Part shown: piece by piece, positions 51,569 through 59,307 of the stretch
How the letters are laid out: each line of letters starts with the position of its first letter
How positions within the stretch are numbered: position 1 is the first letter of the stretch
From: SURF-43 sp964628985
GTDB taxonomy: Bacteria; Chloroflexota; Dehalococcoidia; UBA2979
NCBI GenBank assembly: GCA_964628985.1
Contig: CAZVNJ010000008.1
Coordinates: forward strand, 6,968 to 70,967
Direction: 5' to 3'
DNA length: 64,000 nt
The notes under the pieces: generated by a model
Database searches by the model: none
What the model was told of the DNA's origin: nothing
The model's input: only the letters and a program-made list of their open reading frames with translations
Program-made: the position numbers and the translations under genes

Positions 51569-52810
51569 ATGGGCGCAGGGTTCCTCGGCACTTCTGGAGC
51601 CCGCCCGCGCGGGTGGTGGATCGTGCTCGCCTGCGGGCTCCTCGCGTGGTGCCTTCTCGGGGCCCGCCCGGCCGCGGCCGCGCCGGCCTGCACGGGTCTG
51701 CCCCATTCCGACGCATTCATCGAGGGTTGCGGCCTCCTGATCGATGGCTGGCAGGTCCTCACCTGGGACCGACCGGCGACCAACCTCTCAGAGGCCTTCT
51801 CACCGGCGAGCATGGTCTTCATCGGCCTCCCTCGCCAGGGCGAGACGTCACCAGCACTCGCCGTCTCCGTCTGGCATCGCGATCCCTCCTCGCTCTGGCG
51901 GGCATGGGGCGCCGGGGTTTCTCGGTTCACACCGGCGATCCAGCAACTGGAGCCCGGCGGGGTCTACTTCCTGGTGAGCAACACGCCCGTCGCGTGGAGC
52001 CTGCCCCCGATCCCCGCGGCCCCGCCGACTCCCCCCGCCTCCGTCTTCTCAGGCCGCCAGGTCGTCGCTTATTACGGCTTCCCGGGAGTGCCGCAAATGG
52101 GCATCCTCGGCGAGTACGACGCGAAGACGGTGATGCGCCTGGTGACCGAGCGGGCCGCGGTATACGACGCACTCAACGGCGAGCAGACCGTGATCCCTGC
52201 CCTGCACCTCATCACCGCCGTCGCCCAGGCCGACCCGGGCTTCGACGGCACATACCTCGGACGCCTCTCGACCGAAACGGTCATGGCCTACGCCGACATT
52301 GCGGATGCCGCGGGCGGCCTGCTCATCATTGACATCCAGATCGGCTGGTCAGACCCCCTCGCCGAGGTGCGGCTCTACGAGGACGCCCTGCGCCGGCCGA
52401 ACGTGCATGTCGCGCTGGACCCGGAGTTCGCGACGTGGCGCAAGGGCGAACCTCCCGGCGGCGCGATCGGCAGCGTCACGGGCGACGAGGTGAACGCGGT
52501 CCAGCGATATTTGGGCGACCTCGTGCGGGAAGCCGGCCTGCCCTCGAAGGCGCTCATCATCCACCAGTTCCGAGACGACATGATCCTCCAGCCGGAACGC
52601 ATCGCGGCGCATGCAGGCGTGGACCTCGTGATCGACATGGACGGTTGGGGCGGTCCGGCGGTGAAACTCGCGGGGTACGAGCGGTACGCGCTCGCGCCCT
52701 ATGCGTCCTACGCCGGCTTCAAACTCTTCTACCGCTGGGACACGCCGCTCATCGACCCGGCGACGATCCAGGCGCTGCCGTACCCACCCCACCTGATCAT
52801 CTACCAGTAG
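51569..52810 (+). CDS. Secreted protein of unknown function, likely TIM-barrel
   Basis: A 413-residue exported protein. A signal peptide (about 15-37, WWIVLACGLLAWCLL then AAAAP) precedes a Cys-containing N-terminal domain (about 40-140) and a Pro-rich hinge (PAAPPTPPAS). The C-terminal 255 residues alternate strands and helices as in a glycosidase-like barrel: VVAYYGFPGVPQMGILGEY, HLITAVAQADPG, LLIIDIQIGWSD, VHVALDPEFATWRKG, ALIIHQFRDDM, DLVIDMDGWGG. Acidic residues close strands in several of these, as in hydrolase active sites, but no known glycoside hydrolase family is evident. It follows the DM13 gene and could act on the same envelope. Confidence 0.75.
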   Translation: MGAGFLGTSGARPRGWWIVLACGLLAWCLLGARPAAAAPACTGLPHSDAFIEGCGLLIDGWQVLTWDRPATNLSEAFSPASMVFIGLPRQGETSPALAVSVWHRDPSSLWRAWGAGVSRFTPAIQQLEPGGVYFLVSNTPVAWSLPPIPAAPPTPPASVFSGRQVVAYYGFPGVPQMGILGEYDAKTVMRLVTERAAVYDALNGEQTVIPALHLITAVAQADPGFDGTYLGRLSTETVMAYADIADAAGGLLIIDIQIGWSDPLAEVRLYEDALRRPNVHVALDPEFATWRKGEPPGGAIGSVTGDEVNAVQRYLGDLVREAGLPSKALIIHQFRDDMILQPERIAAHAGVDLVIDMDGWGGPAVKLAGYERYALAPYASYAGFKLFYRWDTPLIDPATIQALPYPPHLIIYQ

Positions 52811-52819
52811 CGGTTTGGG

Positions 52820-53968
52820 TCAGGCGGGAAGGACCTGCTCCTGAGCCGCGCCACCAGTCAGCAGCGCCGTCACGGCGTCCGCCGGATAGCCACACTCCTC
52901 AAGGATCGCGCGAGTGTGCTGGCCAGCCAGCGGCGCAGGGCCCGCTGCGGTGCTCTCCGCCTCCGAGAAGAACAGGGAAGAATCGACGGCACGCACGCGC
53001 CCGTCGATCGGATCGCTGACCTCGGCGATCATCCCGCGCTCGGCGAAGTAGGGGTGCGCTGCAGCCTCGTGCATCGTCATCGCGAGCCCGTACGGCGCGC
53101 CTGCCGCCTCCAGCCGTTGCACGGCGTCGGCGGCATCCAGACCCACGGCCCAGGTGCCCACGAGCGCGTTCGCCGCGGGCGGGCCCGCGGGCATTGGTGT
53201 GCCAGAGTGCCCAAGGGCGGAGGCGATGCGCTGCCAGTTGTGCGCCTCGCCGATGTTGATGGTCAGGTGGCGCCCATCTCGCGTCCGGTGGACTGGGTGG
53301 CGGAACGGCTGCCATGCCTCGACCGGTGCGCCGTTGAGCGCGGGCCCGGCGACCTCGCTGAGCGTGTGGAACTGGGCGTCCATCAGCGTGGTGTCGATCC
53401 ACTGCCCGCGGCCGGTGCGCTCGCGGTCGTACAGGGCCGCGAGGATCCCGGAGAACGCCGTCGCGCCGGTGACGAGGTCCGCGACAGTGACGCCAGGCGC
53501 GAATGGCTCGGCGGCACTCTGCGCCTGCTGTTGCACCCACAGCCATCCGGCCTCGGCGTGCGCCGTCGCACCGTAGGCTCGCCGGTGGCTGAACGAGCCC
53601 CGCTGCCCGAACCCGGAGATCGAGGCGTAGATCAACCTCGGATGGTCCGCGGACACCTCGGGATAGCCGAGGCCGAGCCGCGCCATCACGCCGGGAGCGA
53701 AGTTCTCCACCACCACGTCCGCGACGGCGATCAGCCGGCGGGCGACCTCGATGCCGCCCGGCTGCTTGAGGTCGAGGGCGATCGAGCGTTTGCCGAGGTT
53801 GTTCTGCACGCTGCCATTCGCGCGGACGGGCTTACCGCCAGGGACGAACGGTGCGTCCACCTTCACCACCGCAGCCCCCATGTCGGCGAGCATCCGTGTG
53901 CAGTACGGCCCCGCGACCACCCGGGTGAAATCGACCACCTGGAGCCCATCGAGGATTTTCCGTGCCAT
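52820..53968 (-). CDS. CaiB/BaiF family CoA-transferase
   Basis: A 382-residue class III CoA-transferase. Signature pieces are LQVVDFTRVVAGPYCTRMLADMGAAVVKVDAP at the start, NLGKRSIALDLKQPGG, the ISGFGQRGSFSHRRAYG stretch before the catalytic aspartate region, and GQWIDTTLMDAQFH. These interlocked dimers move CoA between carboxylic acids (formyl-, succinyl-, carnitinyl- or aromatic acyl-CoA). Substrate is unknown. It is alone on its transcript; a strong hairpin separates it from the upstream aldo/keto reductase. A second CaiB protein lies at 59308. Confidence 0.93.
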   Translation of the reverse strand: MARKILDGLQVVDFTRVVAGPYCTRMLADMGAAVVKVDAPFVPGGKPVRANGSVQNNLGKRSIALDLKQPGGIEVARRLIAVADVVVENFAPGVMARLGLGYPEVSADHPRLIYASISGFGQRGSFSHRRAYGATAHAEAGWLWVQQQAQSAAEPFAPGVTVADLVTGATAFSGILAALYDRERTGRGQWIDTTLMDAQFHTLSEVAGPALNGAPVEAWQPFRHPVHRTRDGRHLTINIGEAHNWQRIASALGHSGTPMPAGPPAANALVGTWAVGLDAADAVQRLEAAGAPYGLAMTMHEAAAHPYFAERGMIAEVSDPIDGRVRAVDSSLFFSEAESTAAGPAPLAGQHTRAILEECGYPADAVTALLTGGAAQEQVLPA

Positions 53969-53998
53969 CGCCCGCCCCTTGCCCTCATGCCGGATACA

Positions 53999-54024
53999 CG
54001 GACGCCGCCTTCCGGCGGCGTCCG
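53999..54024 (-). terminator. Intrinsic terminator of the aldo/keto reductase gene
   Basis: An 11-bp perfect stem (CGGACGCCGCC, 53999-54009, with GGCGGCGTCCG, 54014-54024) and tetraloop TTCC lies 20 bases downstream of the minus-strand aldo/keto reductase stop and before the CoA-transferase start. Confidence 0.8.
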
Positions 54025-54044
54025 GTCACGCTTCGCGATGAAGC

Positions 54045-54989
54045 CTACCGCTTCGATATCTGGTCGACCTCGGCCATCTCCTCGGCCGTCATCTTCCACG
54101 AAGCGGCGGCGGCGTTCGCGGCCACCTGCTCCGGCTTGGTGGCGCCGGCGATCACCGAGCCGACATACGCCTTTGAGGCGAGCCAGGAGAAGGCGAGTTC
54201 GAGCAGCGTGTGCCCGTGCGTCTGCGCATACTCCTCCAGCCGCTCGACGATGTCGAAGTTGGAGTCAGTCAGCGCCCGCTGGGCCATCGGGCCAGCCGCC
54301 AGGCGCGTGCCCGCAGGGGCCGCCTCGCCGCGCCGGTACTTGCCCGTCAGCAGACCACTCGCCAGCGGGAAGAAGGGCAGCAGGCCGAGGCCGAACGCCT
54401 CCGAAGCCGGCACCACCTCGCGCTCGATGCCACGCTGCAACAGCGAGTACTCGTTCTGCGCTGAGATGAAGGCAGTGAGGTGCTCGCGCTGCGCGATGTG
54501 GTGCGCGTCCGCGATCTGCCAGCCGGCGAAGTTGGAGTTGCCGATGTAGCGCACCTTGCCCGCGCGGACGAGGTCGTCCAGCGCGCGCATGGTCTCCTCC
54601 ATAGGAGTCTTCGCGTCCGGCCGGTGGATCTGGTAGAGGTCGATGTAGTCCATGTTGAGCCGCTTCAGGGAGGCGTCCACGGCGGACATGATGTACTTGC
54701 GAGAGCCTCCCGAGGTGTGCGGGCCCTCGCCCATCGGGCTTGCGAACTTCGTGGCCACGATCGCCTTGTCGCGCTTGCTGCTGTCCTGCAGCGCTTTCCC
54801 CAGGTACTCCTCGGACTTGCCCTGCCCACCGTAGACATCAGCGGTGTCAAAGAGGTTGATGCCGTGGTCCAGGCAGGCATCCACCACGTTTGCGGCCGCA
54901 CCGGCATCCATCCGGCCGCCAAAGTTGTTCGTCCCCAGTCCAACGACCGAGACCTGCAGGCCGGAGCGGCCCAGGTTGCGGTATTCCAT
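54045..54989 (-). CDS. Aldo/keto reductase
   Basis: A 314-residue (beta/alpha)8 NADPH oxidoreductase of the AKR11/AKR12 type. The start MEYRNLGRSGLQVSVVGLGTNNFGG, the active-site region GINLFDTADVYGGQGKSEEYLGKAL (catalytic Asp and Tyr), the catalytic lysine in IVATKFASP, YIGNSNFAGWQ, and the C-terminal cofactor loop VIAGATKPEQVAANAAA are all present. It reduces aldehydes or ketones; the physiological substrate is not clear. It is divergent from the deacetylase-like gene, with a shared symmetrical -10 region, and ends in its own terminator. Confidence 0.94.
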   Translation of the reverse strand: MEYRNLGRSGLQVSVVGLGTNNFGGRMDAGAAANVVDACLDHGINLFDTADVYGGQGKSEEYLGKALQDSSKRDKAIVATKFASPMGEGPHTSGGSRKYIMSAVDASLKRLNMDYIDLYQIHRPDAKTPMEETMRALDDLVRAGKVRYIGNSNFAGWQIADAHHIAQREHLTAFISAQNEYSLLQRGIEREVVPASEAFGLGLLPFFPLASGLLTGKYRRGEAAPAGTRLAAGPMAQRALTDSNFDIVERLEEYAQTHGHTLLELAFSWLASKAYVGSVIAGATKPEQVAANAAAASWKMTAEEMAEVDQISKR

Positions 54990-55027
54990 CGTTCTTCCCT
55001 CCGCACGATCTGTCAGTGAGCCGACGA

Positions 55028-55035
55028 AGTATAAG
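55028..55035. promoter_or_regulatory. Symmetric bidirectional -10 candidate
   Basis: AGTATAAG reads TATAAG (55030-55035) on the plus strand and TATACT (55033-55028) on the minus strand, both good -10 elements. The distance from each -10 edge to the respective ATG (55074 plus, 54989 minus) is the same, 38 bases. No good -35 is seen on either side. Confidence 0.45.
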
Positions 55036-55073
55036 CCTCGTCGCCTGAGCGCCCGCGCCGGTATCGTGCCGCC

Positions 55074-56117
55074 ATGGACCGACCTCTCCCGACGCTCCTA
55101 CTCACGGACGGGACCTCCGTGGCACATGCCCACGAACACCACCCCGAACGCCCGGCACGCCTCCGGGCGATCCTCGATCACCTCGAAGTGAGTGGCCTCC
55201 GGCGTCGGATGGTCGAACCGTCTACGCGCTCGGCGAGCGACGCGGAACTGCTCCGGGTCCACTCCGCCGGGCACCTGGAGCGCGTTGCTGCGACTTCGGC
55301 CCGCGCGGGCTGGTTCGATGCCGACACCTATACGACCACCGCTTCCGAGGGCGCGGCCAGGCGGGCGGCGGGCGCGATGGTCCAGGCGGTTGAAGCGGTG
55401 TTCGGCGGCTCCGCACGAAACGCATTCGTCGCGACACGTCCGCCTGGACACCACGCCGAGGCTGAGATCGCCATGGGATTCTGCCTCTACAACACTGTCG
55501 CGGTCGGAGCGGCCGCCGCGCTCGCGGCAGGGGCCCAGCGAGTAGCGATCCTCGATTGGGATGTGCATCACGGCAACGGCACCCAGGCGATCTTCGAAGC
55601 GGACCCGCGCGTCCTGTACGCGTCCACCCATGAGTACCCGTACTACCCCGGGACCGGCCACTTTTCCGAGCGAGGCGTTGGTCTCGGCGCGGGCATGACG
55701 CTGAACGTGCCCTTGCCGAGGGGCGCCGGCGACCGAGCGATCCTGCGTGCGTACCGCGAGTTGATCCTCCCGGCGGTCGAGGAGTTCCGCCCCGACCTCG
55801 TCCTGGTGTCGAGCGGCTGGGATGCGCATGCGCGCGACCCGCTGGCCGGGCTCGAAGTCACGACCGCGGGCTACACCCAGATCGCCCGCGAGGTGATCGA
55901 GGCAGCAGACCGCCTCTGCGAGGGTCGCTTGGTATGCGCGCTTGAGGGCGGGTACGACGAGCACGCGCTTGCCTGGTGCGCGGGGTCGCTGGTGTCGTTG
56001 CTGCTCGGAGATGAGCCTCAGGCTGATCCGGAACCGGTGCTGGCAGCGCCCGAACCGGACGTGACGCCCGTGTTCGACGCAATCCACCGGTCGCTGGGAC
56101 GCTACTCGTCCGGCTGA
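55074..56117 (+). CDS. Histone deacetylase superfamily amidohydrolase (AcuC/HDAC-like)
   Basis: A 347-residue zinc-dependent deacetylase of the arginase/deacetylase fold. The family motifs are HPERPARLRAIL, the catalytic histidine pair in TRPPGHHAE, zinc ligands in AILDWDVHHGNGTQ and SSGWDAHARDPL, the STHEYPYYPGTG loop, and the substrate tyrosine in LEGGYDEHALA. Bacterial members remove acetyl groups from acetyl-lysine (AcuC), acetylpolyamines or related amides. It overlaps the convergent FmdB-type gene by 16 bases at the 3' end and is divergent from the aldo/keto reductase. Confidence 0.95.
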   Translation: MDRPLPTLLLTDGTSVAHAHEHHPERPARLRAILDHLEVSGLRRRMVEPSTRSASDAELLRVHSAGHLERVAATSARAGWFDADTYTTTASEGAARRAAGAMVQAVEAVFGGSARNAFVATRPPGHHAEAEIAMGFCLYNTVAVGAAAALAAGAQRVAILDWDVHHGNGTQAIFEADPRVLYASTHEYPYYPGTGHFSERGVGLGAGMTLNVPLPRGAGDRAILRAYRELILPAVEEFRPDLVLVSSGWDAHARDPLAGLEVTTAGYTQIAREVIEAADRLCEGRLVCALEGGYDEHALAWCAGSLVSLLLGDEPQADPEPVLAAPEPDVTPVFDAIHRSLGRYSSG

Positions 56118-56617
56118 GGTTGCTTCCTGCGGGTCCGCCGCACAGTCTCCGCGGCCTCCTCACGGGCGGCCCGCTGCTTTCGGGTACCGCTCGTATTGCG
56201 TAGGCGGGCCTTGAAGAACGTGTCCTGCGCCTCTACCGCCGCATGCGAGATCTGCATACCGGTGTCCCGCTTCAGTTCGCTCTGGACCACCTGGCGGAAT
56301 TCGTACTGCTGGATCTCCTCCACGCTCGGGGCGTCGTACTGCGGACGGGTGCTGGGCACCTCGGGGTGCTCCAACCCGTGGACAGTCCCCGTCAGGGGCT
56401 CAGAAACCTTGTGGCCCAGGTGCCAGTAGCCGCCGTCGTCCGGAAGCCGGCGTGGGAAACCCTCGCGGAAAATGAAGGCGGACCACTGTTTGCTGACGAT
56501 GCGCTTGGCATCCTCGTCACACTGCGGACACGGCTGCGGCTTTGATGCGTCCTTGGCTGAGCGCAGCAGCTCAAAGACCCCGTTGCAGGGCTCGCAGTAG
56601 TACTCGTACAGCGGCAT
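56102..56617 (-). CDS. FmdB-type zinc ribbon protein
   Basis: A 171-residue protein beginning MPLYEYYCEPCNGVFELL, with the two-knuckle zinc ribbon C-x2-C...C-x2-C (YCEPC and PCPQC) of the CxxC/FmdB regulator family in residues 1-45. The C-terminal 125 residues are charged and helical, with a basic end (RKQRAAREEAAETVRRTRRKQ). The family is named for a proposed regulator of formamidase/amidase genes but its function is not settled. ATG 56617 is chosen because GGAGGGGG lies upstream and the family starts at MPLYEY. It overlaps the convergent deacetylase gene by 16 bases. Confidence 0.85.
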   Translation of the reverse strand: MPLYEYYCEPCNGVFELLRSAKDASKPQPCPQCDEDAKRIVSKQWSAFIFREGFPRRLPDDGGYWHLGHKVSEPLTGTVHGLEHPEVPSTRPQYDAPSVEEIQQYEFRQVVQSELKRDTGMQISHAAVEAQDTFFKARLRNTSGTRKQRAAREEAAETVRRTRRKQPQPDE

Positions 56618-56771
56618 CGTGACCCCCTCCGACATCGGACGGCCTAAGCGTAACACCGCCTCCCGGCCAGATTCGCCGGTGCTCCTTCCCCAATGAGGCG
56701 CCGACGGTCGATGATGGAGATACGCCTTGCATCCGGAAGCGGACGCACCGCCAGCCAGGGAAGGAGGCGCT

Positions 56772-57002
56772 GTGCCGTATTATGTCACTGGTGGTCGGTA
56801 CGCCGACACCACCTTCCGCACCCTGCTGGAACCGGCTGCGACGCTTGGCCCCTTTGCGACGCACGAGGAGGCGCTGGACGCGTGGCGGGCCCGTGCGCGC
56901 GCCACGATCGACTTCGCAACGGTCCGCTTCCAGATCGCCTGGCGGGACGAGGGAAGCGGCGCGCCGCCGCCCCTGCCGCACGCCCCGGACGCCGTGGCGT
57001 GA
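56772..57002 (+). CDS. DUF4170-like small protein
   Basis: A 76-residue protein starting (GTG) PYYVTGGRYADTTF, then a beta-alpha pattern ending in ATIDFATVRFQIAW and a low-complexity Pro/Ala tail. The opening and the GPFATHEEALDAWRARA helix match a small conserved domain (DUF4170) that I know only as uncharacterised. AAGGAGG lies 4-5 bases before the GTG, which decides the start; an upstream in-frame ATG at 56727 has no such signal. Confidence 0.7.
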   Translation: MPYYVTGGRYADTTFRTLLEPAATLGPFATHEEALDAWRARARATIDFATVRFQIAWRDEGSGAPPPLPHAPDAVA

Positions 57003-57089
57003 CGCCGCGAGCCCCGCTCCCAGAAGCCTCGTGTCGGGGAGCGCATACAGCGCGGACTCGGTAGGATGCGGGCGCGAAGGGATGGACGC

Positions 57090-57329
57090 ATGCAGAAACC
57101 GCACGCAGGCAAAGCCGACTACGAGAACGCCTTCCGCGGCTTCCACTTCCCCATGTCCCGGGCCGCAATCCTGAACGCGGGCCGCGACAAGGGCGGCATT
57201 GACCGTGAGGTCGCCGTCGTCCTCCGAGCCCTTCCCGACCGCAAGTACACCAGCCTGGACGACCTGAAGGAGGCCATCCGCTCCGTATACCGCGCCAGCG
57301 GTGTCGCGGACACGGACATGCCCGTCTAA
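57090..57329 (+). CDS. DUF2795-like small protein
   Basis: A 79-residue acidic-basic protein. The core MSRAAILNAGRDKGGIDREVAVVLRALPDRKYTSLDDLKEAI is the pattern of the DUF2795 family: a helix, a G-G-I-D turn and a second helix ending in a LPDRxY motif followed by a capping helix. These proteins are widespread in actinobacteria and Chloroflexota; no biochemical role is known to me. ATG 57090 is preferred; an ATG/GTG upstream at 57066 is possible. A bidirectional hairpin follows the stop and separates it from the convergent FKBP gene. Confidence 0.75.
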   Translation: MQKPHAGKADYENAFRGFHFPMSRAAILNAGRDKGGIDREVAVVLRALPDRKYTSLDDLKEAIRSVYRASGVADTDMPV

Positions 57330-57361
57330 GGAAGCGTCCTCTGCGAGACCAGCCGAGAACA

Positions 57362-57384
57362 GAAGGCCCGCCCTGCGGGCCTTC
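57362..57384. terminator. Bidirectional hairpin terminator
   Basis: A 10-bp perfect stem (GAAGGCCCGC, 57362-57371, with GCGGGCCTTC, 57375-57384) with a 3-base loop lies between the convergent DUF2795 and FKBP genes. It can serve both strands. Confidence 0.8.
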
Positions 57385-57411
57385 CCCGATCCCGCCGACT
57401 CCCCAAGTTGG

Positions 57412-57972
57412 TTACTTGATGCTGACCAGTTCGACTTCGAAGGTGAGGGCCTTGCCGGCGAGCGGGTGATTGGCGTCGACGGTGACACTGGTCGCGTCCA
57501 CCTTGGTCACCACGGCCGCCTGCCCGCCCACACTGACGCGGTCGCCGACCTTGAGACGCGGCGGCGCCTGGCTCGCGGGGGCCGTGACGATGAGGTCCTC
57601 GCGCCGCTCACCGTAGGCCTTCGAGGCCTCCATGCGGACCTTGTTCTTCTCGCCGACCCTCAGGCCCGTCACCGCCTCGTCGAAGCCCGAGATGACCTCG
57701 CCGGAGCCGACGGTGAAGGAAAGCGGCTCGCGGCCAGCGGAGGAGTCGAACTCCGTCCCGTCGTCGAGGGTGCCGCGGTAGTGCACGGAGACCGTGTCGC
57801 CGTTCTTGACCATCCGATCATCCTTCCTGGTCGCCACTCCCTGGGTCGAAGTCGTGCCGGCGGCAGGCTCGTCGTTACCACCGCACCCGGCCAGGACAAG
57901 GGCAAGCAGCAGCACGGCGAGGCCCCCGAGGAGCCCCGCACGGTGTGCCGAAACGTCGAAGGGGAGTCGCAT
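57412..57972 (-). CDS. Extracellular FKBP-type peptidyl-prolyl isomerase (SlyD-like), lipoprotein
   Basis: A 186-residue lipoprotein: hydrophobic signal region (about 13-29), lipobox LAGC (Cys30), a short Gly/Thr linker, then an FKBP/SlyD domain (VSVHYRGTLDDGTEFDSS, PLSFTVGSGEVISGFDEAVTGLRVGEKNKV) with an inserted IF domain between strands (about 100-150: KAYGERREDLIVTAPASQAPPRLKVGDRV). The IF insert makes it a SlyD-like chaperone/isomerase, here anchored outside the membrane rather than in the cytoplasm. It probably helps secreted proteins fold by cis-trans proline isomerisation. Confidence 0.9.
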   Translation of the reverse strand: MRLPFDVSAHRAGLLGGLAVLLLALVLAGCGGNDEPAAGTTSTQGVATRKDDRMVKNGDTVSVHYRGTLDDGTEFDSSAGREPLSFTVGSGEVISGFDEAVTGLRVGEKNKVRMEASKAYGERREDLIVTAPASQAPPRLKVGDRVSVGGQAAVVTKVDATSVTVDANHPLAGKALTFEVELVSIK

Positions 57973-58064
57973 GGAATCTAACGTACCATCCGATTCCTTC
58001 GAGGCGCCTGTGCCGCGGGCTCCTGGCCATCGTCCGCGACCGTCCGGCAGCGTAGGCTTCAGGC

Positions 58065-58685
58065 GTGAGCCCGACGCCGAAACGAGACCCCACGAACCTC
58101 GCCTGGATCGACCTCGAGATGACGGGGCTCGACCCCGAGCGCAACGTCATCATCGAGATCGCGTCCCTCGTGACGGACCGCGAACTGAACATCCTCGCCG
58201 AAGGGCCCTGCCTCGCCATCGCCCGGACCGAGGAGGAACTCGCGCTCATGGACTCGTGGAACGTGAAGACCCACACCTCCTCCGGCCTCGTCCAGCGGAT
58301 GCGGGACGAGGGCGTCCCCGTCGCCGAGGCGGAACGTCAGACCCTGCTGTTCCTGCGCCGGTGGCTGCCGAAGGGCGCTTCACCGCTCGCGGGGAACTCG
58401 ATTGGCCAGGACCGCCGGTTCCTGCGGCGCGAGATGCCGAAGATCGAGGAGTACCTGCACTACCGCAGTGTGGATGTCTCCACCGTGAAGGAACTCGTCC
58501 GCCGGTGGTATCCCACGCTGCCCGCCGCGGAGAAGAAGCAGGCCCACCAGGCGCTGGAGGACATCCGCGAGAGTGTGAACGAGCTTCGCTACTACCGAGC
58601 CAACGTCTTCCGTCCGGCCGCCGAGGTCACCCCGCCCGAGCCAACAACGACTCCGGTGGAGCCGTCCGAGGCCGCCGGCTCCTAG
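58065..58685 (+). CDS. orn: Oligoribonuclease (DEDDh exonuclease)
   Basis: A 206-residue 3'-5' exonuclease of the DEDDh family, close to standard Orn length. LAWIDLEMTGLDPERNVIIEIA supplies the first D-x-E metal-binding pair; AGNSIGQDRRFLRREMP holds the second aspartate; HQALEDIRESVNELRYYR the catalytic histidine and last aspartate. It degrades dinucleotides such as pGpG, finishing mRNA and c-di-GMP turnover, and is essential in many bacteria. It starts with GTG and is followed by a CBS-domain gene 57 bases downstream. Confidence 0.97.
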   Translation: MSPTPKRDPTNLAWIDLEMTGLDPERNVIIEIASLVTDRELNILAEGPCLAIARTEEELALMDSWNVKTHTSSGLVQRMRDEGVPVAEAERQTLLFLRRWLPKGASPLAGNSIGQDRRFLRREMPKIEEYLHYRSVDVSTVKELVRRWYPTLPAAEKKQAHQALEDIRESVNELRYYRANVFRPAAEVTPPEPTTTPVEPSEAAGS

Positions 58686-58742
58686 CCCTGTGCCTGCTCC
58701 CCTGCTCTGCCGATGATCCCGGGTGGCGACGGGAGGCCCACG

Positions 58743-59234
58743 ATGGCTGAGTCTGCATCGGTCCGCGCCTGGCGGACGAGCCGCCCCTCGGGTGACCCCT
58801 GGGTAACACCGTCAGTGGCCACCGTGATGTCGCGCCCGCTGATCACCATCGAGGCCACGGCCACCCTGCGGCAGGCCCGGACGCTCATGCGCGAGCGGGG
58901 CGTCCACCACCTTCTGCTGGAGGACCAGAGCAGAATCGTCGCGATCGTCTCCGACCGCGACGTTGACCACGGGATCTCACCCTGGGCGGACGGGCCGGCG
59001 TCGACGAGGCGTGACGACGAGACGCTGCGCCGCCCGGCCTACTCCTCCGCCACTTATGCGATGCGGACGATCGAGCACGACGCCCCCATCGAAGAGGCGG
59101 CGGCGGTGCTACTGAAAGAAGGGATCTCGGCACTACCGGTCGTCGGGGCAGACGGGGGCATCGCCGGCATCGTCACGGCACGAGACCTCCTGCGCGAGTT
59201 GCTCGCCTGCCACCTGGAGCGCCCACGAGCGTAG
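58743..59234 (+). CDS. CBS-domain pair protein
   Basis: A 163-residue protein made of two CBS motifs in one Bateman module. Repeat 1 is VATVMSRPLITIEATATLRQARTLMRERGVHHLLL...IVAIVSDRDVDHG, repeat 2 YAMRTIEHDAPIEEAAAVLLKEGISALPVVGADGGIAGIVTARDLLRELL. Such pairs bind AMP, ATP or SAM and act as energy or ligand sensors. The N-terminal 20 residues are disordered. ATG 58743 has GGGAGGCCCACG upstream and is preferred over ATG 58713. Its partner is not evident. Confidence 0.85.
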   Translation: MAESASVRAWRTSRPSGDPWVTPSVATVMSRPLITIEATATLRQARTLMRERGVHHLLLEDQSRIVAIVSDRDVDHGISPWADGPASTRRDDETLRRPAYSSATYAMRTIEHDAPIEEAAAVLLKEGISALPVVGADGGIAGIVTARDLLRELLACHLERPRA

Positions 59235-59307
59235 CTGGCGCAGGCTGGTGGCAAGGCTGCACCCCCTCGGATAGGCTCGGGCTCCCGGCACACAAGGGAG
59301 CCCAGCG

